From: Acanthosoma haemorrhoidale
Lineage: Eukaryota; Arthropoda; Insecta; Hemiptera; Acanthosomatidae
DNA length: 64,000 nt
NCBI GenBank assembly: GCA_930367205.1
Contig: OV884009.1
Location: forward strand, 79,071,189-79,135,188
Direction of reading: 5' to 3'
Under the pieces are notes generated by a model. It ran no database searches, was not told the DNA's origin, and was given only the letters and a program-made list of their open reading frames with translations. The translations under genes were made by a program, and so were the position numbers. Shown piece after piece: positions 22,921 through 36,286 of this stretch (position 1 is its first letter; every line of letters begins with the position of its first letter).

Positions 22921-25900
22921 GAGTCAACCTAGTTATGAATATTGTGAGCAATCAAATGTTTACTTCTAATTTATTTTTATATTATAATTATTATTTAAAC
23001 CTTTTTTCTCTTTAAATTACCGCCTTTAACTTGTTATTAAACTTGAAAAAAGTTATTAATCCCGAATAGCTTCTGAGCTGAGACTTCGAATTTATGGTTC
23101 ATGTCTCGTACTTCACATTTTTATCTATTAATGAAGCCGTAATCAGGATGTTGCACAGCACCAATACACAGCAGATAGACAGACAATAACTATAGCCTCA
23201 CCCTTCACTACAGAGCAGGCTATGATTCACTAACTAGCCAGACTCAATGCACCACGAAGGAGATAATTATGACTTCATTTTCTGCGAACAACAGTGATAG
23301 CTGGCCAGTTACTCATACCTTAGAATTCGTCAAGTGGCATTAAATAGGCTGGTTCCAGAGTTTACTCGGGCCAAAATGGCCTAAGTACAATTCTCACCAG
23401 CGATTTCACATTTTTTTTGTAATGACAAGAATGAACTCTTTTCTATTATTAATAGTTGATCTAGAAATTAGCAGCCTCGCTATTTTTCAGTTGATATTTT
23501 TTTTTTCTCAAAAACTACTTTACTGCCTAAAATCCGTTTTAGTTACTTAATGTTTGCTCAATATTTGGAGAAACATTTTCAAAACTCTTGAGCAGTGACT
23601 TGAAATAACTTACATGTCAGAGAGTTATAGCTAGCAATATACTTCCCTTAATTGCTTCTAACAGTTAGCTGCATAAAGCGTATGGCCGGGTGTTGTTTAA
23701 TGAACCTATAAAATTCTGATGGACTGCATAGTTTTACATCTAACATCGTAGAGCACACAATGAATTGTTCCATAAGATTTATGCCCAAGATCCCAGAGAC
23801 TGGCGCATTTCGCAGCACTGCTTCGAGTTGGGATGGCTATGCTCTTCTGCCCGTCACCAATACTTCCCCTTCGACCCTCCTTTTCAGTACTAAAATGACT
23901 AATAAAAAAACCCTCCTTACCTTTCCAGCCTCCTCCAATTCAAATCCTCGATTATATCCTCCAATACTAGATCCCGCCCTTCCGAACTCTATTTCCCATC
24001 CCTTAGGCCTTTCTTTTCATATTCATGGCAAAATCTTTGTTGTTCATTAATTCTCCCAATCTTTAAATCTAGACCATTCCTTTATCTCCCTCAAATCTTC
24101 ATTGTTCACAATTATTATTATTTTTTATTAATTTTATTCATTACCTATTTTAATATATCCTAGCTACCTTTCGCACCCTTTTAAATAAATCCTATTTTTC
24201 ATCATTTTCTGAGCTGTGACTCAGCGAAAGTCCTTCCAAATCTACTCATTTATGTTTTTTTGTTTCAATCTAATGCTGATGGTCCATAGTAGTCATCATA
24301 ATTTATATAGACCCTTTATAATTTACTAGCCAACCACATCATGTTATATATGCTTTCTTTTTTAGACATGGTTATTTGTCATTTTTGATTATTTTAGGGG
24401 ACAATTTCCCAGAATAAAATGTGTTTTTCTTTTCATTTCACTCAGGTGGACGAGAGACAAATTCTCTGTACATTTCTGAAAGTAGAGCCTCTCCCTCCAG
24501 GTTTGATAATAATAATACATTATTTTCTAGTTACTTCAGAAAAACCATCCGGTGAGCAAAGGAGAACAGTTTAATGAACCCCTTTTAAAAATAATCTTTA
24601 TTCCATAATGAAGGCCAATTAAAAATGATCAATAATAATTCTAAATTGGCTTAATGCCGGAGCGGAGAAGACCGCCATTAGCATAGGGAAAGGTTGGGCG
24701 TGCCGAGCAAAAAGTAGCCACGTTCGGAACACGATAATGGGCCTTCGGTCTCCACACCATCCCTGTTATTCCCGCGAATTATTTCCACTGTACAAGGTGG
24801 TACAGGTAATGGGGGTTTTGCCTGTAATTTGTGATGGTAGATTTTCATTAAATTTATGTAATGGATATAGTTCTGAGGGGGTGGTGGTGCCTGCAAAAGG
24901 CGAAGTGAGCATGCGTGGTAAAAACGACCGCTTAGTCATCACAAGGTTCTCTCGACTCGGATCGGGAGGAAACGATCTGAAACGGTTCGAACCGCAAATC
25001 GTCGTTTTGTATTTTTTGTTGGTACTTTCAGATGCGTTGGGAAGGTCTGCCTACAATTATTTCCAGTATTCCTCTTATGGTAGGTCGACCGTGACTGAAC
25101 TTCTCTTGTATATCTATCCTTGCCTACACTGATGTATGATACTCACTTCATGGTTTCGTAGATGGAAACCACGACTAAATACTAACTAAGGAGAATCTAA
25201 ATTATTCACTCGATAACGACGATCCATAAGATAAACCCCATATTCCATGGAACCCTCATGACAGAGGCATACCTCTGCCTTATGTTCGCTAGACGACTAA
25301 CCTACAGATTGTACTTTGACTACAAATTACAATCGGCCTATGCACGATTAAAGCAGTTCCTAATTTTAAACAGGCACACACTCTGAAACAAAACTGTTCA
25401 GAATTATTTACTTCCACTACTGACCTTCACTTGCCCGATTTGAACTACTCCTTCAATTAGATTTCACAGACTGCAAAACCAAAATATACTGCTGACTAAA
25501 AAATGGACAAACAGTTTTTTTGGTTTGTTTTAAGGTTTTATTAAGAAAGACAGAAGATTTGTCACGTCATAGCCCAGTAGCTATTAGATAAGGAAGTTCT
25601 GATTAGATTATTAGGCGTCATCGATGTCACTATGATAATGATAAAGTGATATTTATGAGATAAAAATGGAATTCGGGTATTTATTGTCTTTTATTTTTTA
25701 TAAATTTTTTTTATATGCTGCAAAAGTGTTGTTGGATGATTGTTAACAGATAAAGTTTAAGTTTTAAAGAGTTCCCTGAATATCCATGGACGTTATTACT
25801 TCACTTCATTCGTAAACATAAAAAAAATTATTCTGCAAAAATAACAAATAACTCTTAATTGGCGAGGCTAGTGAACCATGGATTAACTAGTATACGAGTA

Positions 25901-27899
25901 TAGGGTGATTTTGCTGTCAGTACCAAGTTCCAAGCAAGAGTTTCTCGCAGCTTAGTGAAAGGTCTGTTACCCAGTTAACAGAGGATTGATCCTTAGTGGG
26001 TAATACGACGCAAGTATTGTACCGAATAGAATTAAACTCTGGACGATTTTCAGCAAAGTAATCAAATTGAGTACCTTGCTTCTCGTGTTAATCAATTCAA
26101 GTTTTACCAAAATGGCACTCGCTATAAATATTTTAATGTTTATACTACACATACTTCAATAGTGCTAAATGATTTATAGTAGACAGGAAAATCATTTTTA
26201 ATTCGTGGGTTCGACAGCGTGACGGGATATGTCGTTGAGCGAATTCAGATATCGTAGGAAACCAAACTTTTACATCAGACATTAATTTTATTTTCGTTCC
26301 GCTACGAGCTTGTACAACACTCGAGATAGTCATCAACATATTATGAAACTAGCTGTAGATTGTATCTAAGTATTTCATTTCGTAACATAACGCATTCACT
26401 TCGGCTTGAAGCCTGTCAGAGCGTACTCGGCGAAACCAAATTTGATAATATTTTCATATGAGAAGCATTTTTGCAATCGAAACTCGCTATCAAGACTGAA
26501 AAAAAATCTGTGATGTAGAGTTCAAACTCACTGTCGACGGGTTGGCTTTTGTTTATTGTAAATGCAAGATATTTTCTCACATTTATTTTTAACATAGTGT
26601 AAATGAGCTTAAAAAAGAGAGGTTATGTCGTATAACCAATAAAATAATAATAAAATAGTATTTTATTTATATTTTATCCCTTAAATTCACATTTCTACAC
26701 TAATTAAGTACCTCAATGAATCAGGGATCGATGATTATTTAAGTTAGTTAGTCTTTTGTTCTTAAACTAGATACATTGCCTAATAGTACAATATTATATT
26801 ATTTTTATAATGTCAGTACTAATAATTTTATTTGAATCACTTTAATGCACGATTATCCATCTTCCCGCATTTTATCAGCCGCATTCGTCCTTCAAATCTC
26901 TTGGGCATCTCGTATTTTGACTGTCTGCTCGTTTTTAGTACGATGATGGTATCGAAAATGATCGAATTGATCTGGAATTCTAAGGGTAAATTTCTCAATA
27001 CTTCGGAAAATACATATTAGCTTATGGCTGAATGAAATTAAATCGGGAATAAAAAATGAATCAGAAAAAATTAAGGCCAGTTTCGCAAACTTTTGAGATT
27101 ATTCGAGTCCCAGCTCGGAAGCTATTTAAGACTAAAGTTATGATCGTTTCCTCACAATTAAGAACATATTAATGATATAAAACAATTAAGACAGTTACAC
27201 AAAACAATCAATGATATCACACAAAATACAGTTTGATGTTAGATACGATTTCAATAGATTTTTTTTTCCTTGATCTATATTCTAGAATTCAACAATTATA
27301 TTTGCATTGGTGAAAAAAAAAAAATTAGTAGAAAGGAAACTAAGCCGGACCACGTCTAGAATCTTCAATTCCTGGGACCTTCATTTTTTTTTTTTTAGTT
27401 TTATATTTTTTCATGAATCTTTCAAATGTAGAACTTAGCTCATAAAGGACGTAAGGAAATTTCAGGTGGTGGAAAAAACAAAGAAAAGCCATCTCTTGAT
27501 GCGAGTCTAAAATGACGAGGCTACGAATCCGATAAAATGACCTTCTTTGGGACCCCTAAAAATTATTTGTCACCCACGTCAGTGGGGTAAAGACATAATT
27601 ACGTAAAATAAATAAATATGAACATTACTCATTTAAGAGGTATAAGCATTTGATTTACCTGCTCAAAGAACGGGCTGAGAAGTGTAGGGGATCAGATATC
27701 TGGAAAAAAACAAAAGAATAATTATTATTGAACTAAATCAAACCTTCAAGGTATTTGAAGATATTTTTTCTGTTGAATCAACATCACACGATCCACAGCT
27801 ATTGGTGGGTGACAGTTGAAGCTACATTTTCAGGGACATATTGGTTCACCTTATATCTTCATTTTGTTTATATATACATACTTTTAATACAATAATAAG
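22921..27899. other. Anonymous AT-rich DNA
   Basis: I see no recognisable gene. The longest frame (24737-25132, plus, 131 codons) shows no motif I know. Dispersed repeat blocks occur near 24480 (AAGTAGAGCCTCTCCCT) and 27055-27135. Confidence 0.4.
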
Positions 27900-27995
27900 T
27901 TAGAAAATATTTTTATTGAAATAAAAATACAATCTAGCCTATTGGATAATAAGTGATTGTGATAAATGAGATACATCACATACTTGCAATAATAG
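27900..27995 (-). mobile_element. LINE terminal block (tail only)
   Basis: On the minus strand it reads like the terminal block of the 6.4-9.6 kb LINE (ATAATAAGTGATTGTGATAA and AAAATACAATCTAGCC on the plus strand). Only the last 90 or so bases remain. Confidence 0.5.
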
Positions 27996-28344
27996 AAAAA
28001 AAAAAAAAGGTTTGGCCCTTAAGGCTCGGTCACATTGGTTTTGTAGTTAGTAGAGTTGTTTAGTAGTCATGTGCCAACAAAACACACATCATAAAATGTG
28101 TTCGCACAGATTTGATTAGATATTAAAAATTTCGACAGTGCTCCATTTTGCGTCTCGTATATATTTTTATAGATACAATTTATTTTATAATTGCTTTAAT
28201 AAAGGTTACTCTGTCAAATAAATAAAAAATTATAAGCATTAATTAGTGAGGTTACTAGTGTAATGTCCCATCCTAGTGTAAGTGTAGGCAAATTTGACTT
28301 AACATCTATATGTAATATAATAATCGCTAGAAAAATTTACGAAG

Positions 28345-28430
28345 GTTACGATGAAGCATTTTGTGCAATAAATGATTGCGATGAATGATCTCATTCATCC
28401 CATATTTATGACAGCTAAGATATTGACGAC
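28345..28430 (-). mobile_element. LINE terminal block (partial)
   Basis: GATTGCGATGAATGATCTCA and the following CATTCATCCCATATTTATG match the minus-oriented terminal block seen at 7410-7445. It is short and diverged. Confidence 0.45.
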
Positions 28431-29849
28431 AGCTATTAATGAAGTATGGTAAACGATTGTGTCCGGATTTGTTCGGTTGTTTAGTCGTAGTAGTGGGTGG
28501 ACCACGTGAATCACCACTTGACAAGAAAAATAGACTCAAATAAACGGTTCAACTACATGCCCAAATTTGATTGTTAGTTGATACTGTACTAAATACTAAA
28601 TAACTAAACTACTAAATATTAACTAGACTACTAAATAAGTGAGAAATAGTCTTAAAGATTTAAAACTCTACCCGAGCAGGTATTAATGATAAATAGGCTT
28701 AATGCACAACCCTTGGGAAATTCCATGACTTCTAACCATTGCTACTAGACCCCTGACTACTCAAACAGAATAATACTTGATATTTTATTATGTAAATTCA
28801 GAAAGAATCAATCTAGCGTAAAAAAAACTATTGCAGCTAAAAGGGTTGAGGGGATTGAATATTTTGATGTCGTTATGGTCCATAAGAAGAGCGATGACAA
28901 AATAATTCCGACCAAAGAATCGAGAGAGATTCCAAATAGTGGCATAAGAAAATATTGAAAAAGGCCAATAGAGGGAAATGTTCAAAGACTGGAACGAAGA
29001 TCCGTTACGCTATTTGTTCTTTCCTTCAGGTTTTTGCCTCGGGGGCCCGTTTATATCCGCGGTAGCGTGCTCAGGTGATTAAACCACAGGTTGTTCACAC
29101 GAAATCTTTTACCCAAATACTCGTCCAATACAAAAAAACTATATCTTGGATTTATTGGGTTATCCACTCAAGTTTACGAAAGAAAGATTTGTTTCATCAA
29201 ATTTACTAATGGGCGACTTTTTGACGAACTATGAATGCACCATGTCTTTGTATGGGACGGTTGGAAGTAGGAAACACTTCTCAACGCAGGTGACTGCAAT
29301 GGAACGCCGCGGATAAATTTGATGAAAATCTAACATCATTCTTTCAAATCCTAAACATAACCAACAAATAAACCCACTCACAGGTAATCATTTCTGTGAT
29401 TTTCAAGACAGCAGGTAAAAGTAAATTAAATTCAACACTGTAATCTCATACATCCCAAGTGGAAATCTTCAAGCAGAATGCTTCAAAGATAAAAAAAAAA
29501 AAAAAAGAAAGCTGCCTGTAAATACCTGAAAGATTTTTCATCCGCTAAGCTCTTGTATAAAACAAGAAAACCAACGGCACCCACGTGATCCTAAATTGGG
29601 ATATTCGAAGGTGACATTTCGAAGCAAATTGATTTAAATGAGGAAGAACGACAAATACTTATGTCACAGCTCAAAAAATGACTTCATCTGTATTAAAATT
29701 ACAAATATTATTAACAAACATTATCAATTTAGAAAGAGAGAGAGAGACAGGGGGGGGGGGCATATAGTTGTCAGACGCCAGAACACCTCTTGTTTATAAG
29801 TAGGAAAACCGAAACAGAAAAATCTACAGCTAATTTTTTTTTATTAACA
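28431..29849. other. Anonymous DNA
   Basis: No gene was recognised. There is a GA/G-run low-complexity tract at about 29736-29760. Confidence 0.4.
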
Positions 29850-29940
29850 ACAATTTTTATTAAGATAAAATTACAATCTGCCTTATTAGGCAATAAGTAA
29901 TTGAGATAAATGTTCTTATTCATACCATTAAAGGATAAAA
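29850..29940 (-). mobile_element. LINE terminal block (tail only)
   Basis: AAAATTACAATCTGCCTTAT and TAGGCAATAAGTAATTGAG match the minus-oriented LINE 3' terminus at 7370-7420, including the adjoining GTTCTTATTCATA string. It is a tail-only remnant. Confidence 0.6.
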
Positions 29941-32100
29941 TTAATGTCTTTATGTGTCTTCTTCATAGCTGAAACATTGTGCATAACTCTTTTTACTAAA
30001 TTATTGTTGCTACTCTTACAATTTTCAAGAAACCTTTGACTTTGGCGTTATAACTAAAGTTGTAGTCGGGAGATGGAAGTACAACTGGATGAATTCGTTT
30101 ACTACATATCTCCAATTGGTAAAAAAGAGCTTGGCTTAAAGAACATCAATATGATTCGAAGGAGGATATCAAATTTATGATCTTAAAAGTCGTGACTAAC
30201 AATATGTAATTTGTGCTAGAACTCTTTAAGGTATAGTTAAATAAGTAAATAAATTTGGTGCCCCAATGATGGTAAAACTCAGCTCTATAAAAAATAATTA
30301 AATTACTTGAAGTCTTAATTAATAATATCAGTTGGGACTTTGTTAGCCCTAACTTACTTTTTTGTCAGAAAAGGGCCGGAATTGCAAACGGTTGGAATAT
30401 CGAGATTTTACTGTACGTACATTATATACAGACTTTATCATCCTGCCCTGTAACAATGAACAGACAGGCAGACAGCGAATGTACAAAAAAAAATAAAATA
30501 AAGCAATTAAGCGCATGCTCCGGAGATGTTTATGGCCAATAATTACCGGAGCTGTTAGTCACAGGCTCAGAGTGCATTTTCGAATTGTGGCCCTGCAGGT
30601 CTGTTCCAACGACGACCGGTGAAGTGAGATGACATCAATTAAACTTTTAACTGATTATTTGCAGCGTTCCTCTACTCTTTCTTATTACATTTTTTGAAAT
30701 GTTTATGTGCGATCAATACACATTATTCTTCTGTCAATATTGGTTACTCTTTGGGGGGGGGGAGGGGGAAGGCTCAAAAGTCCAAAAGACCTCACTTTAG
30801 TTATCACTACTTTAAGCTTTAAACAAAATAGTTGGTTTGCAGGTCACGAGGCAACCTCCGGCTTAGACGTCACTCTTAGTTGCCGGGGAAGAGATGGGAG
30901 TAAAGGTTATCAGCATAAGGGTCAGGATTACGAGGCAAGTTCTAGTGACGGGAGGTCGCGTTGTTGATATAGCAGGGAGGCTATATTTTAATTGATTAAA
31001 GTGCTTTACTTCATTTATTCGCATTAAAGACGGTAACGCAAAAAATACAGTTAAGAAGACAGAAACGATAAAAATCGGCTTGACAAACCGATTTTGTTTT
31101 GGGGGGGGAGGAGTAGATTTTAGCTATTTCTGTTTTAAGTTATTTTTAGTACCGAGGTGTTTAAACAAATGAAACCAAATATTTTTGTCAAATTTAGCAA
31201 GCAGGTTTTTTTTCTCACAATTTATTAAGTATAAATGAAGCTTTAAATCCTTAAATTTATGATCGGTGCTCAAACAACTCCATCAGGTGCTCAACCAGCC
31301 GAGCTACGCCAGTACCAAATCCATTTAGCTGCACTCACGCCCATATTCGGATAAATACCATAGCGAAATAGTTCAGAGGATTCTGTGATATATTTTGAAA
31401 TCCGGCTCGATTTTTCTATGGTTAACAGTTATCAGCCACAATCAGTGAATATTAATTCAAAATCGGTATATGTCGAATATCTAAATAGTTCATACAAACC
31501 CTCTCGAAAAAATAAGGGCTGTAGCCTCCGCTCGAATAACTCGCTTGGCACACATTTACTTAACTGACTGAACCATTTCCTATTTTCTCTTACTCTAACT
31601 TATGAGCTACACTACCGTAACTGTTCAGCTTACCTTGAACTTAAAAAAAAATCAAAGACCGATGCCTAATAAATATTAAAAAGTCTTCACTAAACCCTAA
31701 TGATTTGTTAAAACAAAATTTTGCTGCAAAACTAAATATCGAAACGCCATTTGATTAATATTGTAGACAATCTATCATATACGCCCCATCCAAGGCTCAC
31801 TTGATTCAATTTCCATTATCTATACCGATCTACCACAGTTTCCACTAATTTCCTTTCTTAGCATTTGTTTTATTAACTGCATTTACTTACATTCAACAAA
31901 TCACACAATATTTTCATTTTAATTCATATAAATTTGCACGAACTGTGTATTTGTAACTACCATAGGGGAAAAAATGCTTTATCTTTATCGCTGTTTAGTT
32001 AATAAAAATATAAATAAAGATTTTAATTTAATTCTATTAGGCGAATTTGTTTTGAAGTTGTACAAAACACAGAGATATCGTCACGGCTTGTGTTCAATTT
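29941..32100. other. Anonymous DNA
   Basis: No gene was recognised. Poly-G runs occur at about 30752-30762 and 31101-31108. Confidence 0.4.
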
Positions 32101-32182
32101 GGGATAGCTCTTATGGAAGAGCACCTGACTCTACAGTCCTCTACAGTCTACGGTTCGAATCCCGACTCTGCCCCTACTATCA
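32101..32182 (+). ncRNA. tRNA-like relic with internal duplication
   Basis: A perfect 4-bp D stem (GCTC/GAGC) encloses TTATGGAA, and a B box CGGTTCGAATCCCG lies 30 bases downstream. Between them the string CTCTACAGTC occurs twice in direct succession, which lengthens the anticodon/variable region. The acceptor ends pair only partly (GGG/CCC). It is probably a tRNA pseudogene or tRNA-derived SINE head. Confidence 0.5.
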
Positions 32183-33678
32183 TTGAAATAAGAATTTCAA
32201 AGGTAATATTACTTACCATAAACCATTAGCAGTAATTATTAATAAAAAAAAATCTTAATAATAGTGGCGAGGACACAGATCCGTGACTCGACTAATGTTG
32301 TTTTTTTCCTACATGCTTACTGTAAACAAGTATTAGTGCCATAACCCCGTTCTTATAGCAACATGGTCTGAATTGGGTCGAATTTCACCAATTGACCGAA
32401 CTTGTGCAAAGCAGCTAATTTTAAAAAAGCACAAACTTGTTTGACAGATGGTCAGCATCAAGTATTCTTGGAAAACTAGTTGAGTGCTGTAGTATAGTCT
32501 AATGCTAACAACAAGTGCAGGAGACTCACTTGAGCACCCCTTCAACATCAAACGATGATCGTAAACTGTTGACGGGAAAGAATAACAGATGGTCTCCTTC
32601 AAGAAGGCTCTGTCTGAGATACGATGAACTGTTCATGCTAGAGAGCAAAGAAGATTGGTTCATTTTGGAAATCACTTTTTGTTTAATGATCCAAGTTTGG
32701 ATCAATTTTTGAACACTGGCGGTGTGTAGTAACTTCTGTTACGCAGGAAGGCACCTGTAATCACAAGTCGTGTAAATGTTTCAGACTGGTATGAGATCGT
32801 ATTTCAACTGTCAGTTCGTCTATCTTTCTGTTTGTATTTGTATGATACAGAATAGAACATATAAAAAATCTATATTCTGGGACCATGTCCCTTAAGACTA
32901 ACAGCTATCCACAAGCACAGTTCTGGCCAACACAAAAGTAACAATAACATGGGGGGGGGGAGAAAATAAAATAATAACAAAAAACTAATAGGTACCCCTC
33001 AAATTAAAAATCATCCAAAAATTTGTACGATTTTTAAATACGAAATAAGGGAAAATGTACAACACACAATGAAATAGAAAAAAAAAAATTGTGGTAATAT
33101 TAAATGTTAGTTATCTTTTAAAAGGTTGCAGCTATGGGGTTTTCAACAGAACAGTAAATCCCTGAGGGCTTTAGAGGGGCTCTTTATCAACTGATAGTAG
33201 CATTATCGGGTAATTTTTAAATTTCTCCTCAGGGGAAAACTAATTGAGATATTTTAGGTCTTCAAACGGATTTCTCTATTAAAATAGTCGTAAAATTGGT
33301 GATAATTGGTTTGAAATTTTTGAATAGAGTTATTTACAAATTTGTGCAACTTTATGAGTAAGTTACGCATCAAATTCAAATATTATCGAGTTATAGTCAG
33401 GTGTAAATTAACGTTTTACACACACATTAGTTTAGATAAAGACACAGAGAGGGTAGATAGTAAGATAATAATAACAAAAAAATAATACTAATTTTTTTTC
33501 ATACTACTTAATACTAATTCATTATAGCAGCAGTAATAATGCTCCGACATATTAAAAGTATGTAAGTACTGCATCAACTCCAAATATGCTGATTACATCA
33601 TGGTTAAAATAACGGGAAAAACAAATTAAAACTGAAAGAAGTTTCAAGCCCGTTTTTCTACAAACGAATTTTCTTTTG
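32183..33678. other. Anonymous DNA
   Basis: No gene was recognised. A poly-G run lies at about 32951-32960. About 33555-33650 belongs to the dispersed repeat family also seen at 54.42-54.53 kb (CAAATATGCTGATTA...GGTTAAAATAACGG). Confidence 0.4.
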
Positions 33679-33723
33679 AATTTTTTTTGAGAAAATTCGT
33701 TTTTAATTTTCTCAAAAAAAATT
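33679..33723. repeat. Perfect 19-bp inverted repeat
   Basis: Arms 33679-33697 and 33705-33723 are exact reverse complements around a 7-base loop. Flanking sequence is AT-rich. It could be a transcription terminator-like hairpin, a tiny foldback or a chance AT palindrome. Confidence 0.6.
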
Positions 33724-34079
33724 TTTTAATAGTTCAAAAGGCGCTTTTTAGCGAATGTTATGGCTGCTTTTTATGTATTTAAGAAACTTATATCGAGTGC
33801 CGTAAGTATCGCTCCATACAGTTTCCCGACTTTCATGGTTCTTCAATTCGCTTATATATATTTTTTTTTTATTTAATGATGCAAAATAAATTATATTCGA
33901 AATATAATAAAAAAAAATGGGGAGAATGCTGAGCCGTAGATCAACTAGTTGTTAAATTGTTTTTTTGTTTCAGATCGGTAAACGCTAGAGAAAAGTATTT
34001 TCGCCAAATCATAACTACAGTGATTAAACTAATCGTGTGAATAAAAATGGTCAGTGGGACTATATAACCCAAAGTACCT

Positions 34080-34330
34080 GTATCTGATTTCTTTGACAGA
34101 TTCCCACTCGGTGAGTAATCATAAGTTTCAATTTATTCTGTGATATCTCGTATTGAAACATTACACTATGACCCCACCACCCCTCCCGCATCGATGGCAA
34201 CAGACTGTCAAAAATTGGGTTAAGAATTAGTATGCAAGTTAGTTTTAAGGTTGATCAAAAAGGTGAGCCTCATCACCTTTATTAGTCAGTTTAGTCCAGT
34301 CACGTATAATGTATACCATAATACTTGTTT
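34080..34330 (+). mobile_element. LINE 3' end, relative of the 44.1-44.7 kb LINE
   Basis: ACTATGACCCC followed by CATCGATGGCA, and later GGTGAGCCTCATCACC, occur in the same order as on the minus strand of 44221-44370. This is therefore a plus-strand copy of the same LINE lineage's C-terminal/3' UTR region. There is no open frame. Confidence 0.5.
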
Positions 34331-34349
34331 ATTCATTATATCATTTTTA

Positions 34350-34495
34350 TAAAATAACAAAACCTGTATATAATGTAGCGATGCTACAGGAAATACAAAA
34401 ATAATTTGTAAATAGATTCGCCTGAGGGTCTATAATTATACATGGTTATCTGTGAGTTTGAAGGGGCTATAATAGAAAAAAAATTTTTTTTGAAA
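34350..34495 (+). repeat. Dispersed repeat, copy 1 (pair of 60456-60600)
   Basis: AATAACAAAACCTGTATATA opens a block of about 140 bases that recurs at 60456-60600 in the same orientation, including GATGCTACAGGAAATACAAA. Both copies end in A-rich tails, consistent with a retroposed SINE or LINE tail. Confidence 0.65.
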
Positions 34496-35754
34496 CATTA
34501 ATGTTTAGGTTGTCCTGGATGATATAGAGCAGAAAACGGAAAACACCCAGCAAGAGGTTTCTCAACAATGAATACCTGAGCCAGCGGAAGCACTTTCTAA
34601 TTAAAGGCAAGATAAAATGGTTAAGTAATTGCAAAGCTATATTTCATCCTTATGGCATGGATAATTATAATAGGGTAATTACGCATTAGATCAACGTCTC
34701 AGTGACTAGTTGATTCGCGGATCAAATATTTAAGTAATAATTTATTAAATACATTACTGCAATATATTGTATATACCAATAATTACTACTAATACACTAT
34801 TCACTATTATATTTAATCAGCAGTTCACCAACATGTTCCATGTTGGTAAAACCATACAAAAACTCAACTAAGTAACAAAATAATGAATTATAAGGGTAAA
34901 AATAATATATTAAACTAAGTAAGATTGTACATATTTTCGTTCGCCCTGTTGTAATATTGGAATAAAATACATTAATAACTCTTGCCGTTGTAACGTTTGG
35001 ATGAGAATTTAGTACAATTTCATATTTCTTTAATTAGTAGATTTGTGAAGTTAAGGCAATTGTTATTTAAAAAAAAATAGTTTCAGGTGTAATTGTTCAA
35101 TGAATGGAATATTTATAATTCATCAAGCATTTTTGTAATTCTGATATGGTAAGAGTAATTATTTGTGATTCGGAGACATTTATTTTGAATTATTTGAATT
35201 AAATTTTTGTGAACCTCCACTGGACACTCGTACATTAATATTGGAGGAATTACAGATTAGTAAATGATTAAATTTATCTTATGAAGAAAGTTTGATCTTT
35301 ATTAAAATTTCTCTCTCTCTCCCTCTCTCAATGAAAGTATAGCCTCTTCCTTCGAAATCGTCACAAATGAACATTGGTAATGAATGTGCTCGTCATGGGA
35401 AAGACTACTCTTTCATTTTCAAACAATGGTATACTATAGCCTAATAATACAACAGGCACTGAACTATATGTTGACATAAGAATCGCTTGATAAGAATAAT
35501 AAGTGTTGAATCGCTGATCGAGCAACTCTCCAGCCCGATCCTAAGGCAAGGCTTCAGCCTCGTATTGGGAGTTGTCAGATAGCCACAATTTCAACATTTC
35601 ATGTTCTGCATCTCTGCGTTTTCAATACGACCAGCCATATTCTCGAGACAGCTGTTCTCTACAATGGTTAATTTCGTGCTGATAATAAAAAAAAAATAAA
35701 GTAAAATGCAATGAAACTCACGAAGAATATTTTAAATACATAATATGAATTTGA
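34496..35754. other. Anonymous DNA
   Basis: No gene was recognised. The GAAAGTATAGCCTCTTCCTT string near 35332 is another member of the dispersed family. Confidence 0.4.
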
Positions 35755-35815
35755 TGGTATGAATGAGAACATTTATTACAATTACGTATTGCCCAATAAG
35801 GCAGATTGTAGGTGT
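35755..35815 (+). mobile_element. LINE terminal block (tail only)
   Basis: TATGAATGAGAACATTTATT and then AAGGCAGATTGTAG match the plus-oriented LINE 3' terminus at about 7015-7075. Confidence 0.5.
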
Positions 35816-36139
35816 ATAATGATAAACTATTTTAATATTAAAATATGAATTTTATAACAATTTATCAGTTTATGAATGTGGCAATACGTGATACATCCAT
35901 GTCTCTAAAAACAGGTCGTGACGACGATATTAATAACTTTTTTGATTATATATTTAAAAAAACACAACAAATATTACACATTACAAATCAGGACGCAAAG
36001 ATCTTTAATTTGATACCAAGCTCAATACGATATAAAAATATATATTTTTTTTTTAAATATTCACAAGACACTCCAATACGAGATTTTTTCATTTCATTTT
36101 TTCAAAAAAGCTTTCCGTTACTCTAATTATCTTTTATTT
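35816..36139 (+). other. Open frame of 93 codons, no recognised product
   Basis: A frame from 35845 to 36126 is open and AT-rich (many Ile, Asn, Lys, Phe). I recognise no motif. It may be chance or a relic of an element whose 3' end carries the hammerhead-like motifs just downstream. Confidence 0.15.
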
Positions 36140-36147
36140 GTGATATT

Positions 36148-36192
36148 ACGAGGTTGGCGATTCACCAATTCAGGCATCCTCGGAACTAAAAC
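36148..36192 (-). ncRNA. Degenerate hammerhead-like motif (1)
   Basis: The minus strand reads GATGCCTGAATTGG and then TGAATCGCC, matching the pattern of the other two motifs but with weaker helices. It resembles the terminal motif of Penelope-like elements. Core positions are altered, so activity is unlikely. Confidence 0.3.
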
Positions 36193-36286
36193 TAAAACAA
36201 ATTACTTATAAAACAATTAAATATTCAAATCGAAAGAATAAAACAATCTAAATATTGAAAGAATTAACATCTAAAATATTTAATAT

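Noticed and set aside
24737..25132. A 131-codon plus-strand frame
   Set aside because: It has no motif, no codon bias distinct from its surroundings and a competing frame on the other strand. I cannot support it as a gene.
31256..31315. A tRNA-like A box on the minus strand (GTAGCTCGGCTGGTTGAGCA)
   Set aside because: There is no B box or cloverleaf downstream. It is too little to call even a relic.
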